Below, in pieces: positions 1 through 8,399 of a stretch of DNA of 64,000 nucleotides (positions are counted from its first letter, which is position 1; each line of letters starts with the position of its first letter). A program made the position numbers and the translations under genes. The DNA comes from an uncultured Clostridia bacterium. Its GTDB lineage: Bacteria > Bacillota > Clostridia > Lachnospirales > Anaerotignaceae. The notes below the pieces were generated by a model. The model searched no databases. It was not told the origin of the DNA and saw nothing but the letters and a program-made list of their open reading frames with translations. The DNA is taken from contig CABSIK010000007.1 of NCBI GenBank assembly GCA_902477755.1, positions 62,001 to 126,000 of the forward strand, written 5' to 3'.

Positions 1-465
1 CTGGTTCAGTTCATATTCCAAAGGAATCCATGTGGACAAAGGGGCCTCGTTGTGCTGCAAAACCGCCTCCAGCTTGTCCAAAGCCTTATAAACTCTGGCT
101 TCCGGCGTTTTCATTTCTATCATTTCCGTAAAGAGTGCTTTCCATTCGCTTCTGACAGGCTCCGGCAGGCTTTCCGCCAAGGCAAAGACTTCTTTGTCCT
201 CTTTTGCCGTATCTTCTTTTGTTTTCCAGAAGGAAGGAATGTCTCCGGTGATGGCTTCTCCCAAGTCATGAATGACGCACATCCGCAGTACTTTATTCAG
301 GTCAATGCCCTCCGCTTCTCCCGAAAGGAGCATCGCCATGAGCGCCACACGCCAGCTATGTTCTGCCACGCTTTCAGGTCGTCCCTGACTGGTGGTAGAA
401 TGACGGGTATTGTCTTTGAGCCGTTCTGCCAGATGCAGAAAATCAATAAATTCTCTCGGTGTCAT
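1..465 (-). CDS. HD-domain nucleotide phosphohydrolase (3' end cut by window)
   Basis: About 155 residues are visible; the C-terminus lies beyond the left edge. A metal-binding HD pattern is readable: a histidine in VAEHSW and the HD pair in VIHDLGEAITGD. This matches the YfbR/HDDC2 group, which removes phosphate from deoxynucleoside monophosphates. The ATG at 465 overlaps the stop of tdk by four bases (ATGA), so the genes are translationally coupled. Being coupled to thymidine kinase supports a role in balancing deoxynucleotide pools. The exact substrate is inferred. Confidence 0.8.
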   Translation of the reverse strand, partial: MTPREFIDFLHLAERLKDNTRHSTTSQGRPESVAEHSWRVALMAMLLSGEAEGIDLNKVLRMCVIHDLGEAITGDIPSFWKTKEDTAKEDKEVFALAESLPEPVRSEWKALFTEMIEMKTPEARVYKALDKLEAVLQHNEAPLSTWIPLEYELNQ

Positions 466-1055
466 GCTTCTGTCTCCTTTTCCAGCGCTTTTTTCCAGCA
501 TTTATAACACATGGGCTCATAGCTTTCGTTGCCGCCCAGCATGACCTGTTCCCCTTCGGTGATAACGTGCCCTTCTCCATCCAGTCTTGCGTTGACGATG
601 GCTTTGCTGCCGCAGCTGCAAACAGTTTTCAGTTCTGTGATGGAATCGGCGATTTCCAGCAGACGGGTGCTGCCGGGGAACAATTTTGTGCGGAAGTCTG
701 TCCGCAGACCATAGCAGAACACAGGCACATTATAAGTATCCACAATGTCTCTGAGCTGGTCAATCTGTTCCGGCTGGAAGAACTGAGCTTCATCGGCAAT
801 GATGACGTCATAGAACTGTTTCTCCCGTTCTCCCTTCTGGAACAGGGCAAACAAATCCACATCCGCTGTCACCACATAGGCAGGGGCTTCCAGACCGATG
901 CGGCTTTTCACCACACCTTCTCCATCTCTGGTGTCTACCGCAGGCTTTATGAGCCACACCTGCATGTCCTTTTCCTCGTAATTAAACTTGGTAATCAGTG
1001 CCTGCGCAGACTTGGAGCTGCCCATGGCGCCATATCGAAAATACAGTTTTGCCAC
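462..1055 (-). CDS. tdk: thymidine kinase
   Basis: Phosphorylates thymidine to dTMP in the salvage pathway. The 197-residue length fits the bacterial type II (TK1-like) family. Near the N-terminus is the ATP-binding loop YGAMGSSKSAQAL, the middle carries DEAQFF, and cysteine pairs CSC and CYKC fit the structural zinc site. The start codon is GTG at 1055, placed by a GGAGGG ribosome site; no in-frame ATG is as well placed. It is the first gene of a two-gene unit with the HD hydrolase. Confidence 0.95.
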   Translation of the reverse strand: MAKLYFRYGAMGSSKSAQALITKFNYEEKDMQVWLIKPAVDTRDGEGVVKSRIGLEAPAYVVTADVDLFALFQKGEREKQFYDVIIADEAQFFQPEQIDQLRDIVDTYNVPVFCYGLRTDFRTKLFPGSTRLLEIADSITELKTVCSCGSKAIVNARLDGEGHVITEGEQVMLGGNESYEPMCYKCWKKALEKETEA

Positions 1056-1262
1056 GCAAAACCCTCCTTTTCCTCTATTGTCCGATTATCATATCACAAA
1101 ACTTTGCAGGTGGCGAGGTAAAAAATGGACTTTCACAAAAAATAAACAACACAAAACTGTTTTCTTTCTGTAAAAAAAGTATTATACTGACTTTGATATG
1201 TTTTTCACATACTTTTCGGGGAAATAACACCATTCATGTTTATCAAGAAAGGAGTTTTTTTC

Positions 1263-2609
1263 ATGAATACAGACCTGACTACAGGCAATACCAGCCGTCT
1301 GCTCTGGGCATTTTCCATTCCTATGCTCATCAGTGTGGCTTTCCAGCAGTTTTACAACATTGCTGACAGTATCATTGCCGGGCGGTTCATTGGGGAACAG
1401 GCATTGGCAGCCGTTGGGGCATCCTATCCCATCACCATGATTTTCATGGCTGTAGCCATCGGCAGCAGCATCGGCTGTACCGTGGTAGTATCCCAGCTTT
1501 TCGGCAGCAAGCATTATGCCATGCTGAAAACAGCCGTTGGCACCATCTGCTGTGCCGGTGTCGTTGTGAGCATTGTACTCTCCCTTTTTGGCATCTGGCA
1601 GGATGATCACCTGCTGCTGCTTTTGCAGACACCAGAAAACATTTTTTCCGACGCTTCTTTGTATCTGCATATTTACATCTTGGGATTCTTATTCCTATTC
1701 CTATATAACGTAGGTACAGGCATCTTTACGGCGCTGGGGGACTCCCGGACACCTTTGTACTTCCTCATTGGCTCCTCTTTGGGGAATATCGCTCTGGACT
1801 TGCTCTTTGTCATTGCCTTTGACATGGGCGTGGCAGGTGTGGCATGGGCAACCTTCCTGGCACAGGGCATTGCCTGCGTTCTTGCTCTCATCACACTGTT
1901 TTTCCGTCTGAAAAAACTCCAGACCACAGAAGCCCATCAGTTCTTTTCCTTTGCCGTACTGGGTCAGGTCACCAGAGTTGCCGTACCCAGCATTTTGCAG
2001 CAGTGCTTCGTATCTGTAGGGAATCTATTCATACAGGGTCTGGTCAACAGCTATGGCTCCGCTGTCATTGCAGGCTATTCCGGTGCCATCAAGCTGAATA
2101 CCTTCGGCGTCACCTGTATGACCACCCTTTCCAACGGCCTTTCCTCCTTCACTGCCCAAAATCTGGGTGCAGGCAAAAAAGACCGTGTACAGGAAGGCTT
2201 CCGTGCCGGTGCCAAAATGGGTATCTTAGTATCTCTCCCCTTTGTGCTAGTGTACTTCTTCTTCAGCGAAGCCGCCATGGGGCTGTTCATGAAAAGCGAA
2301 AGCGCCGAAGCCATTGCCGCCGGTGCTATGTTTCTGAAAATCGTCACACCTTTCTACTTTGTGGTATCCACCAAAGTCATGTGTGACGGGGTGCTGCGAG
2401 GGGGCAGCGCTATGCTGTACTTCATGACCACCACATTCACAGACCTTGTCCTCCGCGTGGTATTGGCTTTCGTCTTTGCCATGGGCTTTGGTCTTGGTTC
2501 CACAGGCATTTGGCTGTCCTGGCCCTTTGGCTGGAGCATCTCCTGCGTCCTTTCCTATGTTTTTTACCGGAAAAAACCGTGGGAAAAACGCTCTTACGAT
2601 ACTTTATAA
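1263..2609 (+). CDS. MATE family multidrug/cation exporter (copy 1)
   Basis: A 448-residue polytopic membrane protein with the 12-helix organisation of MATE (MatE) transporters, which expel drugs or metabolites using a Na+ or H+ gradient. The opening TGNTSRLLWAFSIPML and the internally repeated two-lobe pattern are typical. The start is ATG 1263 rather than 1236, because AAAGGAG lies just upstream of 1263. A second exporter gene follows in tandem; the two proteins look roughly two thirds identical by eye. A hairpin terminator separates them, so they are probably transcribed apart. The substrate cannot be told. Confidence 0.92.
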   Translation: MNTDLTTGNTSRLLWAFSIPMLISVAFQQFYNIADSIIAGRFIGEQALAAVGASYPITMIFMAVAIGSSIGCTVVVSQLFGSKHYAMLKTAVGTICCAGVVVSIVLSLFGIWQDDHLLLLLQTPENIFSDASLYLHIYILGFLFLFLYNVGTGIFTALGDSRTPLYFLIGSSLGNIALDLLFVIAFDMGVAGVAWATFLAQGIACVLALITLFFRLKKLQTTEAHQFFSFAVLGQVTRVAVPSILQQCFVSVGNLFIQGLVNSYGSAVIAGYSGAIKLNTFGVTCMTTLSNGLSSFTAQNLGAGKKDRVQEGFRAGAKMGILVSLPFVLVYFFFSEAAMGLFMKSESAEAIAAGAMFLKIVTPFYFVVSTKVMCDGVLRGGSAMLYFMTTTFTDLVLRVVLAFVFAMGFGLGSTGIWLSWPFGWSISCVLSYVFYRKKPWEKRSYDTL

Positions 2610-2618
2610 TCAAAACAT

Positions 2619-2656
2619 GGCTGGAATCCTCACACAAAAGGATTTCAGCTTTTTTT
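2619..2656 (+). terminator. intrinsic terminator after MATE copy 1
   Basis: A GCTGGAATCCT arm pairs with AGGATTTCAGC, followed by seven T residues. The stem sequence belongs to a hairpin type reused at many gene ends in this window. Confidence 0.85.
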
Positions 2657-2716
2657 GTATCCAGCTTCCAAAAAAGCCTTTTTTCCCGTACCCGTTCTGT
2701 TTTCCTTGCCCTTCTC

Positions 2717-2745
2717 ACTACTTTTGTATACAATGAAAGAAAAAG
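2717..2745 (+). promoter_or_regulatory. probable promoter of MATE copy 2
   Basis: TTGCCC and TACAAT hexamers are separated by about 17 bases ahead of the second MATE gene. Positions are read by eye and may be off by a few bases. Confidence 0.5.
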
Positions 2746-2785
2746 GACGTGATCGGAATATGCATTGTATGAAAGGGGGCATTTT

Positions 2786-4150
2786 ATGATTACGGACTTA
2801 ACCACAGGCAATATCCGCAAATTGCTGTGGAGCTTTTCCATTCCCATGCTCATCAGCGTGGCTTTTCAGCAGATGTATAACATTGCCGACAGCGTCATTG
2901 CGGGGCGTTTCATCGGTGAGGACGCCTTGGCAGCCGTCGGGGCATCCTATCCCATCACTATGATTTTTATGGCAATTGCCATCGGCAGCAGTGCCGGCTG
3001 TGCCGTTATCATTTCCAGACTCTTTGGCGGCAGGCAGTATATCCATCTAAAATGTGCAGTCAGCACCATATTCATCACCTGCGTAGTCATGAGCGTGATT
3101 CTGACGGTATTTGGTGTATGGCAGGGACAAAATATGCTGCGGATGCTCCAGACACCGGAAAATATATTTGCTGACGGCGCCCTGTATCTGAATATCTACA
3201 TATTCGGGTTCCTGTTCCTGTTTCTGTATAACGTCTGCACAGGCATCTTCACGGCTCTGGGGGATTCCAAAACGCCTTTGTATTTCCTCATTGGCTCCTC
3301 CATCGGCAATATCCTGCTGGACCTCTTGTTTGTCATTGCATTTGATATGGGCGTGGCAGGGGTTGCATGGGCAACCTTCGCGGCACAGGGCATTTCCTCC
3401 CTGCTGGCATTGGCAGCCCTGCTCCATCGTTTGAAACAGATTCCTACTACAAAGCGGTTCCCTCTGTTTTCTTTCCATTTGCTGGGGCAGATTTCCGTTA
3501 TCGCCGTACCCAGTATTTTGCAGCAGAGCTTCGTTTCCGTGGGGAACCTATTCATCCAGAGTTTGGTCAACAGCTTTGGCTCCGCCGTCATTGCAGGCTA
3601 TTCTTCCGCTATCAAGCTGAACACCTTCTCTGTAACCTGCATGACCACCCTTGCCAACGGTCTTTCTTCCTTTACGGCACAAAATATCGGCGCCCATAAG
3701 GAAAGCCGTATCACAGAAGGGCTGAAGGAAAGTCTCCGCACAGGCGCACTGGTATGTCTGCCTTTTGTGGTGATCTATCTGTTCTTAGGGCGTTTTGCCA
3801 TCGGTCTGTTTTTGGATAACGGCAGCCCCGATGCCATCCATGCAGGCATGATGTTCCTGCGGATCGTATCTCCCTTCTACTTTGTAGTTATGGTAAAAGC
3901 CATGTGTGACGGGGTACTCCGCGGCACCAGCTCCATTGCCTATTTCACCACCACCACATTCACCGATCTGGTGCTTCGGGTGGTGCTGGCATATTTCTTT
4001 GTAAAAGTGCTTTCCATGGACTCCACAGGCATCTGGCTGTCTTGGCCCGTTGGCTGGACATTGTCCGCGGCCATGTCCTTCTGTTTCTATCGCATGCGTC
4101 CTTGGCAGCATCATGGCCCCAAGCCCAAACGGCGTGCGGCGAAATCATAA
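2786..4150 (+). CDS. MATE family multidrug/cation exporter (copy 2)
   Basis: A 454-residue MATE transporter and tandem paralogue of the gene at 1263. Long stretches such as SIPMLISVAFQQ, AAVGASYPITMIFM and FDMGVAGVAWATF are shared with copy 1. The start is ATG 2786, spaced from AAAGGGGG; the upstream ATG at 2765 has no ribosome site. The C-terminus is basic (KPKRRAAKS). It has its own promoter and a downstream terminator, so the copies can be expressed independently. Divergence without decay suggests an old duplication with different substrates. Confidence 0.92.
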   Translation: MITDLTTGNIRKLLWSFSIPMLISVAFQQMYNIADSVIAGRFIGEDALAAVGASYPITMIFMAIAIGSSAGCAVIISRLFGGRQYIHLKCAVSTIFITCVVMSVILTVFGVWQGQNMLRMLQTPENIFADGALYLNIYIFGFLFLFLYNVCTGIFTALGDSKTPLYFLIGSSIGNILLDLLFVIAFDMGVAGVAWATFAAQGISSLLALAALLHRLKQIPTTKRFPLFSFHLLGQISVIAVPSILQQSFVSVGNLFIQSLVNSFGSAVIAGYSSAIKLNTFSVTCMTTLANGLSSFTAQNIGAHKESRITEGLKESLRTGALVCLPFVVIYLFLGRFAIGLFLDNGSPDAIHAGMMFLRIVSPFYFVVMVKAMCDGVLRGTSSIAYFTTTTFTDLVLRVVLAYFFVKVLSMDSTGIWLSWPVGWTLSAAMSFCFYRMRPWQHHGPKPKRRAAKS

Positions 4151-4196
4151 CAAAAAGTGAGAAATTCACATTTAGCAGCATCTTCATAAGAACACA

Positions 4197-4246
4197 AAGA
4201 AAGCTGAAATCCTCATCAAAACAAAGGATTTCAGCTTTCTTATTTT
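4197..4246 (+). terminator. intrinsic terminator after MATE copy 2
   Basis: A 16-bp arm AAGAAAGCTGAAATCC pairs with GGATTTCAGCTTTCTT, then a T-rich tail. The flank ATCTTCATAAG resembles repeat family A described elsewhere, so this may be a remnant of that element serving as a terminator. Confidence 0.85.
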
Positions 4247-4283
4247 TACTGAAATTTTATTTGGTATGCTTTCCCACGCTTTT

Positions 4284-4631
4284 TTATTTCGCCAGATTCA
4301 ATTCAAACCGTTCAAAAAATCCAATCCATTCCCCTTTCTGGTTCCGTACCCCCATCATATACATCCGCTGATTGCGGGTGTTGACGCCAATAAAAACTTC
4401 CTTGCCGTTCTTTTTGATGCCCTCGTAAGCCATCTTGATTTTTTCCTTGGCGGTATCTGTCTGGTGGCAGTCAAAAATACTCTTTCCGATCAAATCTCCA
4501 TAGCCCCGTTCCTCATAGTAATGATACCGTGCAAAGCGGTTCAGAAACCGAATGATATAATCGTTATCCACAAAAACAATGGGGTAAGGGTACGCGTTGA
4601 GGATGCCCTCCATGATTTCCAGCTGTTCCAT
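4284..4631 (-). CDS. small PAS-domain protein
   Basis: A 115-residue protein that is essentially one PAS fold: YPYPIVFVDNDYIIRFLN is the usual opening strand, and YGDLIGKSIFDCH the mid-domain segment. No kinase, GGDEF or DNA-binding domain is attached, so it is a stand-alone sensor or protein-interaction module; ligand and partner are unknown. The start is ATG 4631 behind GGAGG; a longer frame to 4706 would run through the hpf terminator. It lies downstream of hpf on the same strand but beyond that terminator. Confidence 0.75.
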   Translation of the reverse strand: MEQLEIMEGILNAYPYPIVFVDNDYIIRFLNRFARYHYYEERGYGDLIGKSIFDCHQTDTAKEKIKMAYEGIKKNGKEVFIGVNTRNQRMYMMGVRNQKGEWIGFFERFELNLAK

Positions 4632-4650
4632 ACATTTCCTCCTTTTTTCC

Positions 4651-4695
4651 AAAAAAGAGGAGGCAGAACCTCCCCCAAAGGAATCTCCTGCCTCC
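4651..4695 (-). terminator. intrinsic terminator after hpf
   Basis: On the minus strand GGAGGCAG pairs with CTGCCTCC, followed by a run of six T. It lies between hpf and the PAS gene, whose ribosome site starts immediately after it. Confidence 0.85.
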
Positions 4696-4729
4696 ATCAT
4701 GTGCACTTAATATCTATCGAAACTTTATA

Positions 4730-5275
4730 TTAATATTCGGGTTCGATGAGACCATAAGAACCGTTTTTCCGTTTGTAAACCACATTCACTTCGTCTGTTT
4801 CCCCATTGCGGAATACAAAGAAGTTATGACCGATCAGTTCCATTTCCATCACTGCTTCTTCTGCGTCCATGGGTTTTACTTCAAAATGTTTGATGCGTTC
4901 GATCTTGTACAGAGGTTCTTCGTCCAGATTTTCTTCAGGCACCATGATTGCCTGATATTCTGCCACAAAGCTTTCGCCGCCCTGACGAACTTTGGTACGC
5001 ATCCGTTTTTTGTAGCGGACAACCTGATTTTCCAGAATATCCACAGCTTTGTCCATGGCAGCTGTCATGTCTGTATCCTGTACTTCTGCACGGATCAGTC
5101 GTTTATTCAGCGGAATGGTCACTTCAACGGTAGAAACCAGTTTTTCCAGACTCAGTGTAATGGTTGCGTTGGTGTCTTCCGGGAACAGCTTTTCAATTCT
5201 GTCCAGTTTTTTCTCCACCATTTCTTTGGTCTTGTCCCAAACGTCGATATTTTTCCCAATGATGTTATACCGCAT
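4730..5275 (-). CDS. hpf: ribosome hibernation promoting factor, long form
   Basis: At 181 residues this is the long HPF/YfiA form, which dimerises 70S ribosomes into inactive 100S particles in stationary phase. The N-terminal domain (about 1-100) carries the basic surface ending in RYKKRMRTKVR. The C-terminal domain (about 120-181) has the dimerisation segment with VIKHF-like and GLIEPEY portions (here RIKHFEVKPMDAEEA and YGLIEPEY). The ATG at 5275 has AAGGGAG upstream. In many Firmicutes secA follows; here a PAS gene does. Confidence 0.95.
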   Translation of the reverse strand: MRYNIIGKNIDVWDKTKEMVEKKLDRIEKLFPEDTNATITLSLEKLVSTVEVTIPLNKRLIRAEVQDTDMTAAMDKAVDILENQVVRYKKRMRTKVRQGGESFVAEYQAIMVPEENLDEEPLYKIERIKHFEVKPMDAEEAVMEMELIGHNFFVFRNGETDEVNVVYKRKNGSYGLIEPEY

Positions 5276-5502
5276 ACTAACAACTCCCTTCGCAGTTTCC
5301 GTCTTTGCGGAAACCTATTGGTACACCCCCTAAGGGGGACTAGAAAGACAACTTTCTTTCTATGACATACATATTCGATATCATTTCCAAAAACCCTCTT
5401 TTCTTTGAAAAATTTTTTTCAGACTTTTAACCAAAATTTGAAATTCCTTTTGTACACAATTTTCATTTGGTTGACAGAATACTATCCCCAGCAGACGGTC
5501 AT

Positions 5503-5664
5503 TTTTCCACAAGCCCTATAAATGGCGAAAGAGCGGCTTTTGCCAAAGTATGGAAAAACGGGGAAGATTTTTGATTTTCTCCACAGACTTTGGAAAAACA
5601 GGCTGTGGATAATGTGCATAACTCTGTGTATAACTCTTTTTTCAAGGCTTTTCATTGTGGATAA
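5503..5664. other. DnaA-box cluster
   Basis: Four exact TGTGNATAA sequences (complement TTATNCACA, the DnaA-box consensus) lie on the same strand at 5604-5612, 5613-5621, 5625-5633 and 5656-5664. The first two abut. A one-mismatch box in the opposite orientation is at 5503-5511. AT-rich DNA lies at about 5395-5460. No dnaA, dnaN, rpmH or gyr gene is nearby, so this is either a secondary DnaA-binding locus or a displaced origin. The 518-base gap between hpf and the macro-domain gene otherwise shows only a terminator. Confidence 0.7.
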
Positions 5665-5747
5665 AACAAAAAGTTATCCCCTGCATGGCATCGGCACAAA
5701 ATTCGTTCCCATTCCCCATATGTTTACATAATCTTTTCTATTTCCCA

Positions 5748-5782
5748 CAAAAAAACAGATGCGGCAGCAATACCACATCTGT
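5748..5782 (-). terminator. intrinsic terminator of the macro-domain gene
   Basis: On the minus strand ACAGATG pairs with CATCTGT, followed by seven T. Confidence 0.8.
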
Positions 5783-5794
5783 CATACTCTTTTT

Positions 5795-6313
5795 TTATGC
5801 CTGTTCATAGGCTGCCAAAGCTTCCACATAAGCGGCTTTGGTATCATCATCAAAGCAAACCATAGTCACCTGTTCCATATCGGGATTGTTTCTCAGATAA
5901 TTCATGATTTCCCGCACAGCGATTTCTGCCGCCAGATGCACAGGGAAACGATACACGCCGGTGCTGATGGAAGGAAAGGCGATGGTTTTGATGCCATTTT
6001 CCTTTGCCAGAGCCAGAGAATTGCGGTAGCAGTTTGCCAGCAGTTCTTCTTCGTCCCATTTGCCTCCGCGCCAGATGGGGCCGGGTGTATGAATGACATA
6101 CTTTGCTTTCAGCTTATAGCCACGGGTAATTTTGGCTTCACCGGTTTTGCAGCCGCCCAGGGTTTCGCATTCTTCCAGCAGTTCTCTGCCTGCTGCCCGA
6201 TGAATGGCGCCGTCCACGCCGCCGCCTCCCAGAAGGGATGTATTCGCCGCATTGACAATGGCATCCGTCTTGGCTTTCACAATATCTCCTTTTATAATAG
6301 AAAATCGTTCCAT
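5795..6313 (-). CDS. macro-domain ADP-ribose hydrolase
   Basis: A 172-residue single macro domain close to YmdB-type O-acetyl-ADP-ribose deacetylases. The ADP-ribose-binding segments are readable: KTDAIVNAANTSLLGGGGVD near the N-terminus, HTPGPIW in the middle and FPSISTGVYRFP late in the chain. Members remove ADP-ribose from proteins or deacetylate O-acetyl-ADP-ribose. It ends in its own terminator, and the DnaA-box cluster lies beyond its 3' end. The 266-base gap upstream to the spoIIQ-like gene holds that gene's terminator and nothing else I can identify. Confidence 0.93.
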   Translation of the reverse strand: MERFSIIKGDIVKAKTDAIVNAANTSLLGGGGVDGAIHRAAGRELLEECETLGGCKTGEAKITRGYKLKAKYVIHTPGPIWRGGKWDEEELLANCYRNSLALAKENGIKTIAFPSISTGVYRFPVHLAAEIAVREIMNYLRNNPDMEQVTMVCFDDDTKAAYVEALAAYEQA

Positions 6314-6532
6314 ACCTTAACCCCCTATCCGGGAAATCAAAAATTCCCCTTTTGTCCCATTGTATCCCCTTTCCGAAAATTCGTAAAGGTTTTTTTGCAA
6401 AAAAACTGAAAAACCACAACGCCTAAGGGGACTTTTGCCCCAAAAACCACAGAAAACCAGCCTCCTTCTTTTCTCTTTGCTTCCTTTCTCTGGCAAAATT
6501 GCACAAGGAGGACAGTCTTTTTCCACAAGACA

Positions 6533-6577
6533 AAAAGAAAGCCGGAAGCCCTGCAATGCAAGTCCCCCAGCCTTCTT
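6533..6577 (-). terminator. intrinsic terminator after spoIIQ-like gene
   Basis: On the minus strand AAGAAGGCTGG pairs imperfectly with CCGGCTTTCTT, ending in a T tract. Confidence 0.75.
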
Positions 6578-6579
6578 AT

Positions 6580-7305
6580 TTATTTCTCCAGTTTTTGTGT
6601 TGGGTCAACCTTCTCTCCATTTACCTCCATGGCAAAGACCAGATGGCTGCCCAGTGCCGCCTGATATTTGGTTGGCTGATCCAATTTGCCTACGGTCTGA
6701 CCTTTTGTAACGGTATCGCCTTTCTTTGGCATGCCGTCTGCCGCCAGCGGACCGTATGTAGTCCGCGTACCGTCAGCATGTTCAATGACAAGGGTTCTGC
6801 CGTTTTCCTCATCCTCTTTGATTTCCGCCACAGTGCCGTCTGCCGCCGCTTTCACTTCTGTGCCAGCTTCCGCCGCGATACAAAGGGTATCATTGGTGCG
6901 GTACTGGTCAAGGGTAGGGTCATAGACTACCTTGTCCACACTGTAGGGCATCACTGTTTCCCCAGTGACAGGATAGGCATAAGTCACTGCCGCTGTCTGC
7001 TGTGTTTTGGCTGTACTTTTTTCTGTTGTTTTCTGTTCAGATGTTGTTGTTTCAGTTGTTTTGGCTTCCGGCGTCGGGTCAGGTGCCTCACCATCGTCGT
7101 TGCTCATCTGCTCTCTCTGGGCAATGGCTGTATCCAGTGTGGGACTTTTTGCCACCGTTACGGGAGAAGCAGGGCTTTCCTCCGCTGTCAGAGGTTCCTT
7201 CACATTGCTCCATGTGTAGTAAGTCATGCCTGCACCCAAAGCTACCACGCATAAGCCCATGGACACCAGCACTGCCGCCATTTTGCTTTCGTTTTTCTTT
7301 TTCAT
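6580..7305 (-). CDS. spoIIQ: SpoIIQ-type LytM (M23) protein, catalytically degenerate
   Basis: A 241-residue single-pass protein: charged N-terminus, one membrane helix (about 9-30), a Thr/Glu/Lys-rich linker (about 70-105), then an M23/LytM domain (about 125-225). In sporulating Firmicutes SpoIIQ in the forespore binds SpoIIIAH across the intermembrane space. The zinc ligands look lost: the first histidine position reads YRTND, and the usual HxH reads HLV in SHLVFAMEVNG, arguing for a structural role. It follows spoIID by 44 bases, the classic clostridial order, which is the main support for the name. Confidence 0.85.
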   Translation of the reverse strand: MKKKNESKMAAVLVSMGLCVVALGAGMTYYTWSNVKEPLTAEESPASPVTVAKSPTLDTAIAQREQMSNDDGEAPDPTPEAKTTETTTSEQKTTEKSTAKTQQTAAVTYAYPVTGETVMPYSVDKVVYDPTLDQYRTNDTLCIAAEAGTEVKAAADGTVAEIKEDEENGRTLVIEHADGTRTTYGPLAADGMPKKGDTVTKGQTVGKLDQPTKYQAALGSHLVFAMEVNGEKVDPTQKLEK

Positions 7306-7349
7306 TCTGCCAACACCTCCAAGGCTATTTTGACCAGCCTTGCCCTGTT

Positions 7350-8288
7350 TTATGCAGTTTTTTCAAAAGAAATGCCTGTGTAATAATGGCTGAGGATTTC
7401 GTGATAATCCATACCTTCCTCTGCCAATGCCTTTGCGCCGTACTGGCTCATACCTGCTCCATGACCATACCCCTTGGTGGTGAACACAAAATTCTCCCCC
7501 TGTCGCTGGACAGTAAAGTCCGCGCTTCGCAGTCCCAAAGCTGTCCGCACTTCTAAGCCTGTCAACGTCAGATTTCCTGCCTGTATCTTCTGGATATAGC
7601 CTGCTTCACTACGCTGGATTCCAGAAAAATCCAGTTCTGCCGCCGACACACCCAAATCCCCCAAAGTGGAAAGCTTCTCCCATACGGTCTGTGCCCCAAT
7701 TGTTTCCGTGACGGTATTGTCTGGTGCGGACAAGTCACCGCTGCTGTCCACACTTCGCAGATAGGGAATCTCCTGCACCCAGACATTTTCAGAATCCTCT
7801 GTTTTGCCTGCGCTTTGGGCATGAAACACCGCCAAAATTGGTTCCCCCTCATATACCATGATTTCCCCTGCCGTTTCCTCCACTGCCTGTGAAACTCTGG
7901 CGGCGTATTCTTCGTAATGCTCCCCCCATTTTTCCTTTTGGGCAGCTGTATCCGCATAGGCTTGTCCCACATCGTAAAGGACAGTATCACTGCCTGCTTC
8001 CTCCATTTTCCGCACCTGATAAGTCCTTGCCGCCACCGCCTGTGCTTTCAGGGCCTCCAAAGGAAAGAGAGCAGGCATTTCCGCCGACACCACCCCCTGT
8101 ACATATTCCTCCAGTTCTGTATCCACAGGGCGTAAGATTTGCAGGTAATCCGCTGGCCCAAAGAGATTTTTCGCCTCTGTCACCGCTTCTGTGCGAAATC
8201 CCCCAAAAATCGCCGTCACCAGCAAAGGAATGACAAGGACTGCCAGCAGCACATAGCCCACCAGTACCCCCAAAACTTTTTTCACCAT
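7350..8288 (-). CDS. spoIID: stage II sporulation protein D
   Basis: A 312-residue peptidoglycan lytic transglycosylase of the engulfment machinery (SpoIID-SpoIIM-SpoIIP). It begins with a membrane anchor (about 5-28). The SpoIID domain follows, with LEEYVQGVVSAEMPA carrying the expected catalytic glutamate region, QAVAARTY, and the late GYGHGAGMSQYGA block. It is first in a two-gene unit with the spoIIQ-like gene. Expression late in sporulation under mother-cell control is expected from the family; I could not define a sigma-E site. Confidence 0.95.
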   Translation of the reverse strand: MVKKVLGVLVGYVLLAVLVIPLLVTAIFGGFRTEAVTEAKNLFGPADYLQILRPVDTELEEYVQGVVSAEMPALFPLEALKAQAVAARTYQVRKMEEAGSDTVLYDVGQAYADTAAQKEKWGEHYEEYAARVSQAVEETAGEIMVYEGEPILAVFHAQSAGKTEDSENVWVQEIPYLRSVDSSGDLSAPDNTVTETIGAQTVWEKLSTLGDLGVSAAELDFSGIQRSEAGYIQKIQAGNLTLTGLEVRTALGLRSADFTVQRQGENFVFTTKGYGHGAGMSQYGAKALAEEGMDYHEILSHYYTGISFEKTA

Positions 8289-8349
8289 ACTGCGCCACTT
8301 CCTCTCCGTAACAGCCTATGCATCCTCGTCCCCCAAAAGAACAGACAAA

Positions 8350-8396
8350 TAAAAAAAGCCGAAAACATCCTGATTTTCTCAAGATATTTTCGACTT
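8350..8396 (-). terminator. intrinsic terminator between the 266-residue membrane protein and spoIID
   Basis: GTCGAAAATATC pairs with GGATGTTTTCGGC on the minus strand, followed by seven T, so spoIID is transcribed separately from the gene before it. Confidence 0.8.
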
Positions 8397-8399
8397 CTA

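Noticed and set aside
5400..5750. Chromosomal replication origin
   Set aside because: The DnaA boxes are real, but no dnaA, dnaN, rpmH or gyr genes are near and no skew switch can be judged from this window; kept only as a DnaA-box cluster.
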